Source: Podospora comata
Taxonomy: Eukaryota; Ascomycota; Sordariomycetes; Sordariales; Podosporaceae
DNA length: 64,000 nucleotides
Reading direction: 5' to 3'
NCBI GenBank assembly: GCA_017354895.1
Contig: CP071495.1
Span: 355,001-419,000 of the forward strand
Shown here: one piece after another, positions 43,736 through 54,095 of the stretch
How the letters are laid out: each line of letters opens with the position of its first letter
Numbering within the stretch: position 1 is the first letter of the stretch
The notes under the pieces: generated by a model
What the model was told of the DNA's origin: nothing
What the model saw: only the letters and a program-made list of their open reading frames with translations
The model's database searches: none
Translations under genes and position numbers: made by a program

Positions 43736-44488
43736 GTAGCTGGTGATTTAATCAAGCTCTGACCCACAGACCCCCTCCATCTGATCTGCCCACAAGTATT
43801 TAATTCAGTCCTTGCTCTCTCTCTTTCTCTCTCTTCCGGAGCTTTTGCTTCTCCCCCCCACCGCACTCACCAAAAGTCGCTCTTTTCAAGCAACTTTTCC
43901 TCCCTGACTCCCTTTCAAGACTTCTGTTTCATCCCCCACGAGCATCAGCAAGCTGGTTTGCTGCCTATGATCCACTCTATGATGGCCGAGATCCATGGCG
44001 ATGGCATGCCCTTCTCCTGCGCGATCATCGCAGTTGTGTATACCAAGGCAAGCGTCTCTGCTCTTCCCAGCGCTCTTTGTGCGGGTGAGTAGGTGGGCTC
44101 CGGCTCACTGTCCTCCCCAAGCATATCGTAGCCTCTCAGCTTGTCCTGTGGGCAGGCTCAGGGGTTGTGGGATAAACGCCCCTCCTATGGAGAGGGCAGA
44201 AACACAGGCAAACATTCTTGGTGATTCGAGACAGTGCCGGTGGTTGCAAAGGTGTTCTCTCTGGCCGATAGGTCTTCGCGCTCCCCCTGCCTGCCTTTCG
44301 TCATCTGCTCGAAAAGGCGGTTGGTGTGTAGATTGTTTAGTTCATTGCTTAATGGGCACACGCGCTTGGGACTCCGGTCCGACGAACGGGTGAAGGATCC
44401 GCATGATACTGAAAGAACGCCCCCTCCCATGTTTACTGTTGCCGTCTTGCCAGCATGTTTTTTGCTGACTGGGATCTAGCTCATCACA
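43736..44488 (+). promoter_or_regulatory. CT-rich promoter and probable leader intron (44085-44479)
   Basis: A ctctctctctttctctctctt tract near 43813-43836 is followed by a likely untranslated leader. A GTGAGT donor at 44085 and a GCTGACTGGGATCTAG branch/acceptor ending at 44479 would remove 395 bp and place the leader 9 bp before ATG 44489. The intron is longer than all others in the window, which is common for fungal leader introns. The model is inferred from splice signals alone. Confidence 0.45.
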
Positions 44489-44802
44489 ATGCCAGCCCCA
44501 ACCCATCCACCCCAGATTGCGCAATACATCATCCCGACTGCCGTCCTGCTCGACCGCCAAAAGCAACGCGATCATGAGAAAGAGAGCAAGCCGCACTGGA
44601 CCGCCAGTTCCGAGGGCGCCAGATGACACGCGAAATGAAGCTCGCCGAAACCGAGAGACACACCGAGAGGCACCGTGTCATGTCAGAAATCGACACCAAG
44701 ACTCACGACCATGCTTTGGTCATTCGATGTGTAGCTTTCGGGGCACTCGGTCTGTTTTGTTTGTTTCTTCTGTGGCTGGGGAAATTGGCGATGATCTGGT
44801 GA
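44489..44802 (+). pseudogene. Small single-pass membrane protein gene with a frame break
   Basis: From ATG 44489 (ATCACAATGCC) the frame reads MPAPTHPPQIAQYIIPTAVL then LLDRQKQRDHEKE. Near 44585 the protein-like reading passes to another frame, ALDRQFRGRQMTREMKLAET, and ends at 44802 with VAFGALGLFCLFLLWLGKLA, a clear C-terminal membrane helix. No intron can join the two. It is either a real one-base frameshift or an assembly error. If the upstream part is ignored, ATG 44623 gives a 59-residue tail-anchored protein on its own. No family recognised. The charged helix before the membrane segment suggests a coiled coil. Confidence 0.4.
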
Positions 44803-46365
44803 TTGATGGAAATGGTGTTGAAGGGATTGTTTGGTGCACCAAGAAAGACAAGAACAGGAAATGACGATTGTTGATTTGCTGGGCCACAGTTATGTTGTGA
44901 CGAGTTTTCGATGAATGCATGTCTGTCAGATATCACGGGGTGGCATGAGAGTGGTTCGAGTGACATGATTGCCTTTTGTTAAAAGGGGCAGTCGAGAGGG
45001 CAGTTTTTGCACACAAAAAAATAGGCTCGACTAACAGCAGCAGATGGCACCTTCTGGGCAGCCCGTGCCTGTTGCCGGCAGTGCCTGTTGCCAGTGACAG
45101 CAAAGTTGCCGAGTGGAAGAGGGGAAAGTGCGTGACAGCAATTGAACTTGACAGCAATCGGCTGATGCCTGACAGGAGTTGAGGGAAGGCAGTTGCACTC
45201 GAGGCAGGAGCAAGCAACCGAGTCGGTGGCGGGACGATACGCGAGGCTTGGAGGGATGGTAGCGAGGGAGGAGCAGTGCAGTCGGTTGCTGTCAGCTGGA
45301 GACCTGTCCCTGAGGTGGCTCGGGTCAGCAGTGACAAAGCAGGCAGGCATTCCTGGAGCTGTCGGGTGGGGCAGTGGCTGCTTGAAACATCACGACAATT
45401 CGTGTCCACGGTTCCTGTCGATCACCTCCGTCCAACTTCTCAAAACCCCTCCATGCCGCAGTGGGCTCCAGATTCAAACCAAGTCTCCGGACGCCAAGCC
45501 CCGCTTGAGTCCGGACATCCCGGCCGGCCCCATTCTGGAAGGTTTCCCTCTGCTCGGCCTTGGAAGTTGTGATTGCGACCCTGACTGCATTGCGCCTCTG
45601 CTGCCTGCAGTTGGTTCTTGCTCTCACTTTGGCCTCATTTCTTCTCAATTGTCAACTGATAGCGGAAAATAATGAACCTCTCCAAGACCTATCGCATCAA
45701 TAACCTCAACTCGGCCAAATAATACCCCATGAACATGCACCGACGACGGAATCCGGATAGACCCCCGCTGCGGGCGGCAGCCCTACCGACCATGCTACCG
45801 TTGCCAAGGATCACAAGCGATGCACCGTTGGACCCCATGCCTGTACCTGACGCTATTCCCCGCAGCACATGGTACCGAATGCTTCCGGTTTGTTTCGTTT
45901 TCACCTCTGGAGGGAAATGCGACCTTGACATGCGATCTGCTGGGCTCTGGTTCGCCTGCAATCCCAACCGGTTAATATCAAGCCCGCATTGAATGCCACA
46001 ACACTTTCGCCCTCTGTATCCATGCACGCTTGGATGCAGATCGGACGAAATCTCTATGCGACCCATGGTTCATCTCAAAAGACTCCCCTGGAACGGGCGA
46101 CTGACTGGAAAGATGAGATGGTGAATCTCCCCCCTCGCTTTTACCTTCCCTATTTCTTCTTCTTTTTGTTGATAGCTTCTTTCTCCCCCCCTACCCCCCC
46201 TTTTTTTTTAGGGGACTAACTCTTGTTTTTGTCAACCTCGTGGAGCCTGATGGCGGCATATCGGTAGTGGCCGCCTCACAACCACATCGATTCGGCCAAA
46301 TGTCAAGACGTTTGACATTCCACACCAACCAAACCGGGACAACCACACCAGACACGGGTATATGA
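44803..46365. other. Intergenic; no gene seen
   Basis: ORFs on both strands are without motifs. The stretch 45040-45200 repeats gttgcc and tgacagcaa words. A C/T-rich run at about 46129-46210 is probably part of the rhodopsin-domain gene promoter. Confidence 0.45.
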
Positions 46366-47675
46366 ATGGAATCGAGAGGAAGCATGGAACACACGGTCAG
46401 GCCGTTCTCGATCACAGATCGCGGGCCTCCGCTGCTTGCCATTGATGCAGCTGCTCTGGGACTCGCCCTGATCGCCACGCTTTTACGATGTTATGTCCGC
46501 ATACGACTCGTCCGCGCCTTTGGCGTTGACGACTGGCTGATGGCCGCAGCCATGGTCACCTTTTCGGCCTACTGTTCTTTTTCCATCGCCGGCGTCACCT
46601 ACGGCACCGGACAGCATATCGAGGATCTCCCCCCAGAAAACAATGCGACCGCTAAGAAGGTCAGTTCGTCCCATCTTTAACTCTCGTCAAGGCGTCCAAA
46701 AACTGACAAAACACAGTGGTGGTGGTGTTGCTATCTAGCCTACTCGGCCACCATGATCCTCTCCAAGCTCTCCATCGCTTACTTCCTCTTGCGCGTCACC
46801 ATCAGCCGAGTCCACCGCTGGATCATTTACTTTTCCGCCATCATTACCGTTGCCAGTTGCGCCACCTTCTTTTTCGTGTCACTCTTTCAGTGCTATCCAG
46901 TGTATCATTTCTGGACAAAGCACATGGACCCCGACGGTGGGACTTGCATCGACATGCAGGTTGTGATTGGCCTGGCCTACCTCTTCAGTGCCATGAGCAT
47001 CATGTCGGACTTTACATTCGCTCTTTTACCAGCATGGATTGTGTCACATTTGAACATGCGGACACGGACAAAAGCTGCCTTGATCACCCTCATGGGATTG
47101 GGTTGTTTGTATGTTTGCTGCATTCCGACTTTCTTCTCGTCTGCTAACTGTTCGACAGAGCCAGCGCCGCCGTTGTTGTTCGCCTCCCCTATATGCACCA
47201 CATTGCCAGCGATGACTTTCTCTACGACACCACCGATATTGCCATTTGGTCCACCGTCGAGCAATGCCTGGCCATCACGGCCGGTTGCCTCGCCACACTG
47301 CAGCCCCTGGCCAAGTCTATTGGCTACAGGCTGGGACTCACTACGCGTCCGAGCCTTCCCCTCAGCAACAGCGCCTACAAAATGACGGGGGGCGAGATCT
47401 CAGTGAGGAGGTCATTTACCAGAAGAACAGAGACCTTCTCGTCGTGCGCCGTCAACCTGCGAGGCATCCCACTCGAGGAGGGTGGTCTGAAGTTGCAGCC
47501 GGGAATCTCGGGGTATACCGCCATGTGTTATAACACGAGCGGTGCGGGCAGCCAAGAGGAACTGAGACCAAGTCAAGTCGACAGGCCGGAAATAGGGGGT
47601 TCGGACCCGAACCTCAAGGAAGAGGAGGTAATTGCTGTCACTGTAACGGTCAGGGCAAAGGAAGGGAGCCCATAA
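46366..47675 (+). CDS. Fungal rhodopsin-domain integral membrane protein, 400 aa
   Basis: Three exons: 46366-46659, 46717-47108 and 47159-47675, with introns of 57 bp (GTCAGT, CTGAC, ACACAG) and 50 bp (GTATGT, GCTAAC, CGACAG). The product has seven likely membrane segments, from LLAIDAAALGLALIATLLRC to STVEQCLAITAGCLATLQPL. Family hallmarks are VRAFGVDDWLMAAAM, WWWCCYLAYSATMILSKLSI, and SDFTFALLPAWIV with LNMRTRTKAALITLMGLG. This large family is restricted to fungi, related by architecture to Pth11-type receptors but lacking a CFEM domain here. The plasma membrane is the likely site; ligand and function are unknown. The C-terminal 100 residues are cytosolic and disordered. Confidence 0.88.
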
Positions 47676-48540
47676 TCTTGCGGTGTTTACTAGGGGCTTT
47701 GGATAGAATTTCAACGTCAGCAAATGACTGTACAACAATTGAAAAGAGATATTGCACACTGGATTCTTGCAGCCACTGCAGTCAGACGATGTCGGCTCAT
47801 GACTTGGTTCGCTTCCACATGGAATAATTGTTCACTTTCGGAATAGGGAACGAGTTTCTTTGTCATCAGGTGGCAGGCGGTGTGGTGTTTGAAGAGAAGA
47901 AATATTTCTTACCGTACTAGGCTGGACCTGGGTCTGCTGTCTGGTGGTTTGATTGCACATGAAGGCTGAGTACCATGGCATCTACAATTCGACAAAACTG
48001 CAGCATTTTGTATTCAAAACATTTCTACATGTTAGGTCTTTATGTCTTCATTTATTACTGCTTACTATGAAGCTCACAATGATTCATAATGGTTTGAATG
48101 AACATCATTCACCCCTTGCGTTGGAAAAGGGGGTGAGCCAGAATGAATCATCATAGTTGCACGAGCAACCAACCTGCATTATCGGGGGTATAGGTGATCA
48201 CGGGCTACGATTGTGCAATTCCTTATCGGTTCTATTCCCGCACTTCAAAAGTGGTTAGAGAAAACTCTTACCAGCTTTTGTCTATAGACCAAGCTTGATA
48301 GCAGGCAGGTTTACACACTGCACTGGGCGAGATTTAAGTCCAAAATTGTGACCATGTCCCCACATGCAGGCACCAAGCCAACAGCCCAGCCAACAAGGAA
48401 GTGGCTTCCTCACTTCACCTCACCCAATCAATACCAAAGTACCCGGCAGTAAAACACGTCGCAAACTCGCGACTTTTTCTTCCCAGGAAAGCAGCGTCAC
48501 TCATCTTACCCTGCAATCCTTCTCAGTTCCAAACACCACC
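47676..48540. other. Intergenic; no gene seen
   Basis: The frame of the F-box gene stays open upstream to 48364, but its Ser/Gln/Thr-rich reading looks like leader. Otherwise nothing is seen. Confidence 0.45.
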
Positions 48541-49623
48541 ATGACAACACAATCCACCACCACCCCTACCGCCCTCCAAATCCCCGAAATCCTCTCCCAA
48601 ATATTCCTCCACCTCCCCCCTCTCGACCTCATCACAAGCACCACCCGCGTCTCCCGCCTCTGGCACTCCCTCCTCGAAACCGACCCCCTCCTCCAGCGCC
48701 ACCTCTTCTTCCTCCCCGACCCCGCCTGGACCACCTACCCGTCCTTCATCCCCTCTCCACGAAAAATCAACCCCTTCTTCAAGACTGTCTTTTCCCTGTT
48801 CTTTCACCCCGCCTTTCTGGGTGAGATGGGTGTCTTTTACGCCGCTCGGGCTTCACAGCCTCATTCGAATGGCAACCCACAAGAGGGAAGGCTGGCGCAT
48901 TGGAGTGACGAAAAGAGAGAGAGGATGCTGAGAAAGGGTGCGAGCTGGAGGAGGATGGGCTGCTGGAGAGGGGTGCACACCAGGATGGGGTTTATGGAGA
49001 GGGAACCGTCCGGGGGGGTGGTCACTGTGCGGGAACAGGCTTATTGCTTTGTGAAAAGGGACGAGGGGGGCGGGTATGGGCATGTCTTGACGATGGGTGA
49101 CTTTTACGACTGGATTATTGAGGCGTTGGGCACCGTTTCAAAGACGTTGAAGACGAGTGGGCATAATGAGGATCTCAACATGATGGTGTGGGTTATCATC
49201 TGGGGGCAGAAGCTGGGCGGTGGAAGTTACAAGAAGGGTGTGGAGGCGTTTTCTCACTGTCGAAGGGTTATCTTGAGAAATGGTGACAAGATCTCGGAGG
49301 ATGAGCAGGATGAGATGACAAAAGTTGGTGCCGCAAACCGAGCGGAGAGGGAAGGACGGGATGCGGAGCATCTACATCAAGAGCGCCAAGGTTTAGCTAC
49401 GATGATGGACTGTTATGTTGGGCTGGAATGGCGATTCCGGATGCTTTACATGCCACGACCAGACGCAGTGAAAAGCAGAGACAGTCGGGTGGATATCCGA
49501 AAGTTTATGAGCGCTGATGGACGTGATGGCTTCCGGACGGTGAACGCACTCGTTCCAGGCCTGGGTCGTTATCACTCCGCATGGGTTGGAGAACCCTCGA
49601 TTGGCCATCTATTGGTGGGCTAA
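48541..49623 (+). CDS. F-box domain protein, 360 aa
   Basis: The start at ATG 48541 has an excellent context (CACCACCATGACA); the frame is open further to 48364 but less convincing. The F-box lies at residues about 13-58: IPEILSQIFLHLPPLDLITS, then RVSRLWHSLLETDPLLQRHL. The C-terminal part (LAHWSDEKRERMLRKGASWR, WIIEALGTVSKTL, GLEWRFRMLYMP) resembles other fungal F-box proteins without a defined substrate domain. The likely role is an SCF adaptor. No intron. The first 250 bp of the gene are strongly C-rich and the middle G-rich on the plus strand, the same skew switch as in the hydrolase at 34517. Confidence 0.85.
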   Translation: MTTQSTTTPTALQIPEILSQIFLHLPPLDLITSTTRVSRLWHSLLETDPLLQRHLFFLPDPAWTTYPSFIPSPRKINPFFKTVFSLFFHPAFLGEMGVFYAARASQPHSNGNPQEGRLAHWSDEKRERMLRKGASWRRMGCWRGVHTRMGFMEREPSGGVVTVREQAYCFVKRDEGGGYGHVLTMGDFYDWIIEALGTVSKTLKTSGHNEDLNMMVWVIIWGQKLGGGSYKKGVEAFSHCRRVILRNGDKISEDEQDEMTKVGAANRAEREGRDAEHLHQERQGLATMMDCYVGLEWRFRMLYMPRPDAVKSRDSRVDIRKFMSADGRDGFRTVNALVPGLGRYHSAWVGEPSIGHLLVG

Positions 49624-49806
49624 CCGTTCAGATACTGGGGGGAAATAGCATACAAGTCCAGAGAGGTTGGGACATGGATGGGATGAATGATATTGGATGA
49701 TAACTATATTTGAAGGTTTTTCGAATGGCTAGTAGACACAGTCGACAAAAGTGTGGAGGGTGGGCTAGATTCCAGCCATACGTCCATCCCTTTCACCGGT
49801 CCGCAC
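49624..49806. other. Convergent spacer
   Basis: 183 bp between the stop codons of the F-box gene and the lectin gene. No feature is seen. Confidence 0.4.
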
Positions 49807-50890
49807 TCACCAGTTGTGCCAAATAGCATAATCAGTGCCGAAAGCAAACGCATCAACGCGATCAGGCCCCCAGGAAGCAACAGCCGGCTTGCTGACTAGA
49901 GTCCCACCAAGGCTTCTCCACGGTCTCCAAGCGGTGCCGTCCCAGTATCTATGCCACAACGCGCTGTCAGTTCCAATGACATAGACATCCAGCCTGTTGG
50001 CCTGGTCCGAAACCACAACAGCCGTAGACTCCAACACACCACCCAAGCTCTCCCAGCCTGCCCATCTCCGCCCATCCCACCACTTGTGAATCAAGTCCCT
50101 CTTCGCACCAACAGCGAAGACATCGATCCTGTTCGGCCCCCAAGACACCGCCGCAGGGTCGGAATGCAGAGTCCCGCCGAGATTCTCCCATCCGCTGTTC
50201 CATCTGCTCCCATCCCACCACTTATGCTGGAGAGAAGAGTCCTGAGCCGAGACGGCAAACAGGTCAAGACGGTTGGCAGACCAAGCAGTCGTCGAGGTGG
50301 AACCCTTCATGCGACCGCCCATCGACTCCCCGCCTCCCCATGCGCGCCCGTTCCACCATCTATGCCAGATGGCCGAATCCTTGCCTTTGGCAAACACATC
50401 CAGACGGTTGGGACCACAGGCCACGACGGACGGGTCACCCTCGATCTGGCCTCCCAGATCCTCGAAGCCACCCCAGCTGCGGCCATCCCACCACTTGTGG
50501 CTTTTATCACAGCGTAAGGATGTGTTCAAAAAGGGGGGAAATAAAAAGCCCTCACATGAGTGAACTGTTGACCCCAACAGAGAAGAGATCGAGCCTGTTG
50601 GGACCCCACGCAGCGGGGATAGGGGAAGAGGTGAGCTGTCCACCAAAGGACTCCCAGTTATTCCACGAGCGGCCGTCCCACCAACGGTGCCACATGGCGC
50701 TGTCGAGCCCGACGCCAAAGAGGTCGAGACGGTTGGGTCCCCAGGCGACGACAGAGGGAGCATAGGGGGCAAAAGTTCCACCAAGGGACTCCCAACGGCC
50801 AGGGACCGTGAGACGGGGAGAGAGATTGCCGGGGTGGGCAGAAACGAAGGAGAGGCTTGCGCCCAGGAGGAGAGCGGTGGCGAAGACCAT
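49807..50890 (-). CDS. Secreted seven-bladed beta-propeller lectin (PLL-like), 342 aa
   Basis: ATG 50890 opens a signal peptide ([18 protein letters not shown], cleavage likely before HPGN). An intron at 50501-50555 (55 bp, GTGAGG donor, TAAAAG acceptor) joins NSSL to [10 protein letters not shown] and restores the repeat. The mature protein is seven repeats of about 46-48 residues, each with the pattern WGPNRLDLF, then a D/N-S-A-x-W-H-(R/K)-W-W-D-G-R-x-W stretch, then W-E-S-L-G-G. This matches PLL-type lectins of Photorhabdus and their fungal relatives, which bind fucose and O-methylated sugars through Trp-lined pockets. Blade 4 has WSANRLDLF and blade 6 DQANRLDVY, so two blades are altered at the usual WGP position. 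Likely secreted for recognition or defence. It is divergent from the GMC gene. Confidence 0.88.
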
Positions 50891-52157
50891 CTTCGGGAAG
50901 CTTGAGGCTGGAACTATGGCTTACTCGAGCCGGTGTGAATGGAAGGAGAGCCCCTTGGATGAGCTGTCGGAGGGGATTTTAAAGATGGCAAAACATCGCG
51001 AGACTCGCCATGACGGTGGTTTTGGTGAATGTTGTCGTCTCAATCCGGACGCAATGTTCAAGACCCTGCAGCAAGGTGCAAGCTGAGGTGAGTCTTTGAG
51101 GAACGTTAATTAGCCCTGCATGGCGGTGAAATCCCCGAATTCTTAAAGTTGGGGTCTTTCATGACGAAGTTGTGCTGGCATGCTGACCCTATATTGTCTC
51201 TGTCGGACAAATTGGTCTTGGGGGAAATTCACTCATAGGGCGGCGGTCGAATACAATCAGTCACACAAGCCTTGGGAAAGCGAGACAAAGCTTTGTCAGC
51301 CACACATACCTTACCCATTCATATATTGGAAGCACAATCTTGAGTCACCTGCCTATGATTATGAGACTGCTACTTGCCATACTCATGACTCGTGTCGACA
51401 CCATGATGCGGCGATTCATCGGGTGCTACAATAGCACGAGTATTCCAGCAGGATGATCAGTATAACAAGATGGAGTCGTGATCATTCAATCATGTAAAGG
51501 TTGGTGGAGCTGGGCGGAGTTGACAATGGCTGCGGACAAAGAGGAGAAAAAGACTGCAGCGTGACATTCAGGCGTGATCCTGGCATCCCCAGGTCACACA
51601 CACCTTTGGCTGTTTCTAGCACCATCACCGACCGAGGCAGCATTGGATCACTGATCAAGCCACTAAACCGTTGCAATTTCACAACCCCGCAGATCTTGTC
51701 TCAGAGCAGGAAGACGCGCCAAGTGTCGCCAAGAAACCTTTTCCAGTTGAAGATGGCCCAACAAACTTCGTCTTGTTATGAGCGTCATCATCCAGCTAAA
51801 CCGAACACGACATGCGAGTTCATCAGGGACAATGCAGCTTGCTAAAACTTTGGGTGAGGGAAGCCATTGGACAAGGCGAGAAAACGGATCGATTTACCCC
51901 AGAAAGCTTGGATCTAATGCTACGAGATTGGCAAAACGCCGCTGATCACCCCCCTGTTCAGGCATAACTTCGCAGTATCTCAATGAGGAGAGCATCACCG
52001 ACCAAGGCAGTACCAAGCCCCTGAGAAGCGCACATGTCACGATGTTGCATGTGCTTTCTTGCGGACACAAAATCCTCGGCAACCCCTCAGACGGGAGACT
52101 GCAGACAGCATCATCCTCTCCTCGGCTGCCCCCTCTCACCACCCTCCCCGCTCTGAC
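50891..52157. promoter_or_regulatory. Shared divergent promoter region, lectin and GMC genes
   Basis: 1.27 kb between the start codons of the lectin (minus) and the GMC oxidoreductase (plus). No gene is seen. A single regulatory region could control both, which is inference. Confidence 0.45.
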
Positions 52158-54095
52158 ATGTTTCTCCAACGTGTCCTGGCCCTCGGGGCTGCATGTGCAA
52201 GCCTCAGCCTCGTTTGCGCCGTTGACCTCACGGGCTACGAGTACGTAGTAGTTGGTTCCGGCGCAGGAGGTGGCCCTCTGGCTGCGCGTCTTGCCCTTGC
52301 CGGTCACAAAACACTCTTGATCGAGGCCGGCGACGATCAGGGACAGAGCATCAACTACACCGTACCAGCATACCATGCCCGAGTATCCGAAGACCCCAAG
52401 CTTGCTTGGAACTTCTTCGTCCGTCACTATGCCGACGACGAACGCCAGGCAAGAGACTGGAAGACCAGCTACGACACACCAGATGGCACCATCTACTCTG
52501 GCCTCAACCCTCCTGAAGGGTCCAAGATGAAGGGTGTTCTCTACCCCAGGACCGGATCACTTGGCGGGTGCACTTCGCACAATGCCATGGTGGCCGTGTA
52601 TCCTCACGAGTCTGATTTTAACTACATCAGCACCCTTACGGGGGATAGCTCATGGCGGCCCGACAATATGCGCAAGTACTTTGCCCGGATGGAGAGGAAG
52701 CAGTATATCAACGGTCTTTACAAGGGACATGGAAGAGATGGTTGGTTCACCACCGAGGTTGCCCCCCTGACCATTCCCCTCAAAGATCCTCAACTGCTGG
52801 CCACCCTGACCGGCGGTGCCTCTGCCCTCGGAAGCCTCAGCAACCAGATCTTGAACGTCGGCACTCTTCTCGCAGGCGACCTCAATGCGGACAGCAGTCT
52901 CCGTGATAGACAGCCTGCCTACTACCAGATCCCCATCAGCACCGACAAGGGAACCCGTCTCGGAACCCGCGAGTTTGTCGTCTCCGTCCGGGACGCCAAG
53001 AACCCTGACGGCAGCAAGAAGTACCCTCTCGATGTTCGCCTCAACTGCCATGTCACCAAGGTCATCTTCGACAAGAAGTCTTCCCCTCCCAGGGCCATTG
53101 GTGTGGAGTTCCTCGACGGTGCCTACCTCTACCGCGCCAGCCCTCTGTCCACTGGAGCCAAGGGAACCCCCGGGTCTGCCCGCGCCTCGAGAGAGGTCAT
53201 TCTCGCCGGCGGCACCTACAACTCGCCCCAGCTTCTCAAGCTCTCTGGCATTGGCCCCAAGGACGAGCTCAAATCTTTCAACATCCCCGTCCTCGTCGAT
53301 CTTCCTGGTGTCGGCGCCAACCTCCAGGACCACTACGAGACGGCGGTGACAGCCCGCGCTCCCCGTTCCTATAACGCCCTCAAGGACTGCACGTTCCTCT
53401 TCAACACCACCGACGACCCCTGCCTTGACAAATGGCAGCGTCCCATCCTCGGTGACCGCGGCACCTACGCCTCCAACGGCTTCGCGGCCGCCATGCTCTC
53501 CAAGTCCACCACCACCCCGGACGGCTCCTTCGACACGTTTGTCTTTGGCGGCCCGGTCAACTTCCACGGGTACTACCCGGGCTACAGTTACGCCGCCGTT
53601 GCCGAGTCCGACCTCTGGACCTGGGCCGTCCTCAAGGCTCACCCCCGCAACACGGCCGGTTTTGTGCGCCTTCGGTCCGCCGACCCGTTGGACGTGCCCG
53701 AGATTAACTACAACTACTTCGACACCGGCAGTGGAGACTGGAGGGCGGATATCCAGACTATTGTTGAGGGTATTGAGCTCGCGCGGGAGGCGCTGCGCAA
53801 GCAGCCTGTCCGGACGAACGAGATTCTCCCTGGTGCGGGGACGAATACGAGAGAGGAGCTGGAAGCTTACATCAAGGATACTAGCTGGGGTCATCACGCC
53901 AGCTCGACCTGCCCTATTGGTCCTGACGGTGACCCGATGGCCGTGCTGGACAGCAAGTTCCGGGTCAGAGGCGTGAAGGGGTTGAGGGTGGTCGATGCTA
54001 GTGTGTATCCCAGGATTCCGGGAACATTCACTGCTGTGTCGACCATGATGGTGGCCGAAAAGGCTGCGGATGACATTCTGGCCGAGGCCAACTGA
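52158..54095 (+). CDS. Secreted GMC-family FAD oxidoreductase, 645 aa
   Basis: ATG 52158 starts a signal peptide (MFLQRVLALGAACASLSLVC); an upstream in-frame ATG at 52059 would bury it. The FAD-binding GSGAGGGPLAARLA (residues 33-46) and IEAGDD follow, then the GMC signature near LYPRTGSLGGCTSHNAMVAV, the second GMC signature ILAGGTYNSPQLLKLSGIGP, and the C-terminal SWGHHASSTCPIG with the catalytic His at 579/580. The end reads YPRIPGTFTAVSTMMVAEKA. GMC enzymes oxidise alcohols and sugars and pass electrons to oxygen or acceptors; AA3 members feed H2O2 or electrons to lignocellulose degradation. The second active-site residue, usually His or Asn in the last motif, is not obvious here (GTFTA). 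No intron, strong C-bias in third positions, as in highly expressed genes. Confidence 0.92.
   Translation: MFLQRVLALGAACASLSLVCAVDLTGYEYVVVGSGAGGGPLAARLALAGHKTLLIEAGDDQGQSINYTVPAYHARVSEDPKLAWNFFVRHYADDERQARDWKTSYDTPDGTIYSGLNPPEGSKMKGVLYPRTGSLGGCTSHNAMVAVYPHESDFNYISTLTGDSSWRPDNMRKYFARMERKQYINGLYKGHGRDGWFTTEVAPLTIPLKDPQLLATLTGGASALGSLSNQILNVGTLLAGDLNADSSLRDRQPAYYQIPISTDKGTRLGTREFVVSVRDAKNPDGSKKYPLDVRLNCHVTKVIFDKKSSPPRAIGVEFLDGAYLYRASPLSTGAKGTPGSARASREVILAGGTYNSPQLLKLSGIGPKDELKSFNIPVLVDLPGVGANLQDHYETAVTARAPRSYNALKDCTFLFNTTDDPCLDKWQRPILGDRGTYASNGFAAAMLSKSTTTPDGSFDTFVFGGPVNFHGYYPGYSYAAVAESDLWTWAVLKAHPRNTAGFVRLRSADPLDVPEINYNYFDTGSGDWRADIQTIVEGIELAREALRKQPVRTNEILPGAGTNTREELEAYIKDTSWGHHASSTCPIGPDGDPMAVLDSKFRVRGVKGLRVVDASVYPRIPGTFTAVSTMMVAEKAADDILAEAN

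Noticed and set aside
44933-45409. 158-codon minus-strand ORF
   Set aside because: Ser/Leu/Pro-rich low-complexity reading with no motif or introns; likely chance.
52650-53897. 415-codon minus-strand ORF
   Set aside because: Antisense shadow of the GMC gene; its Gly/Val/Glu-rich reading is the reverse complement of C-biased third positions.
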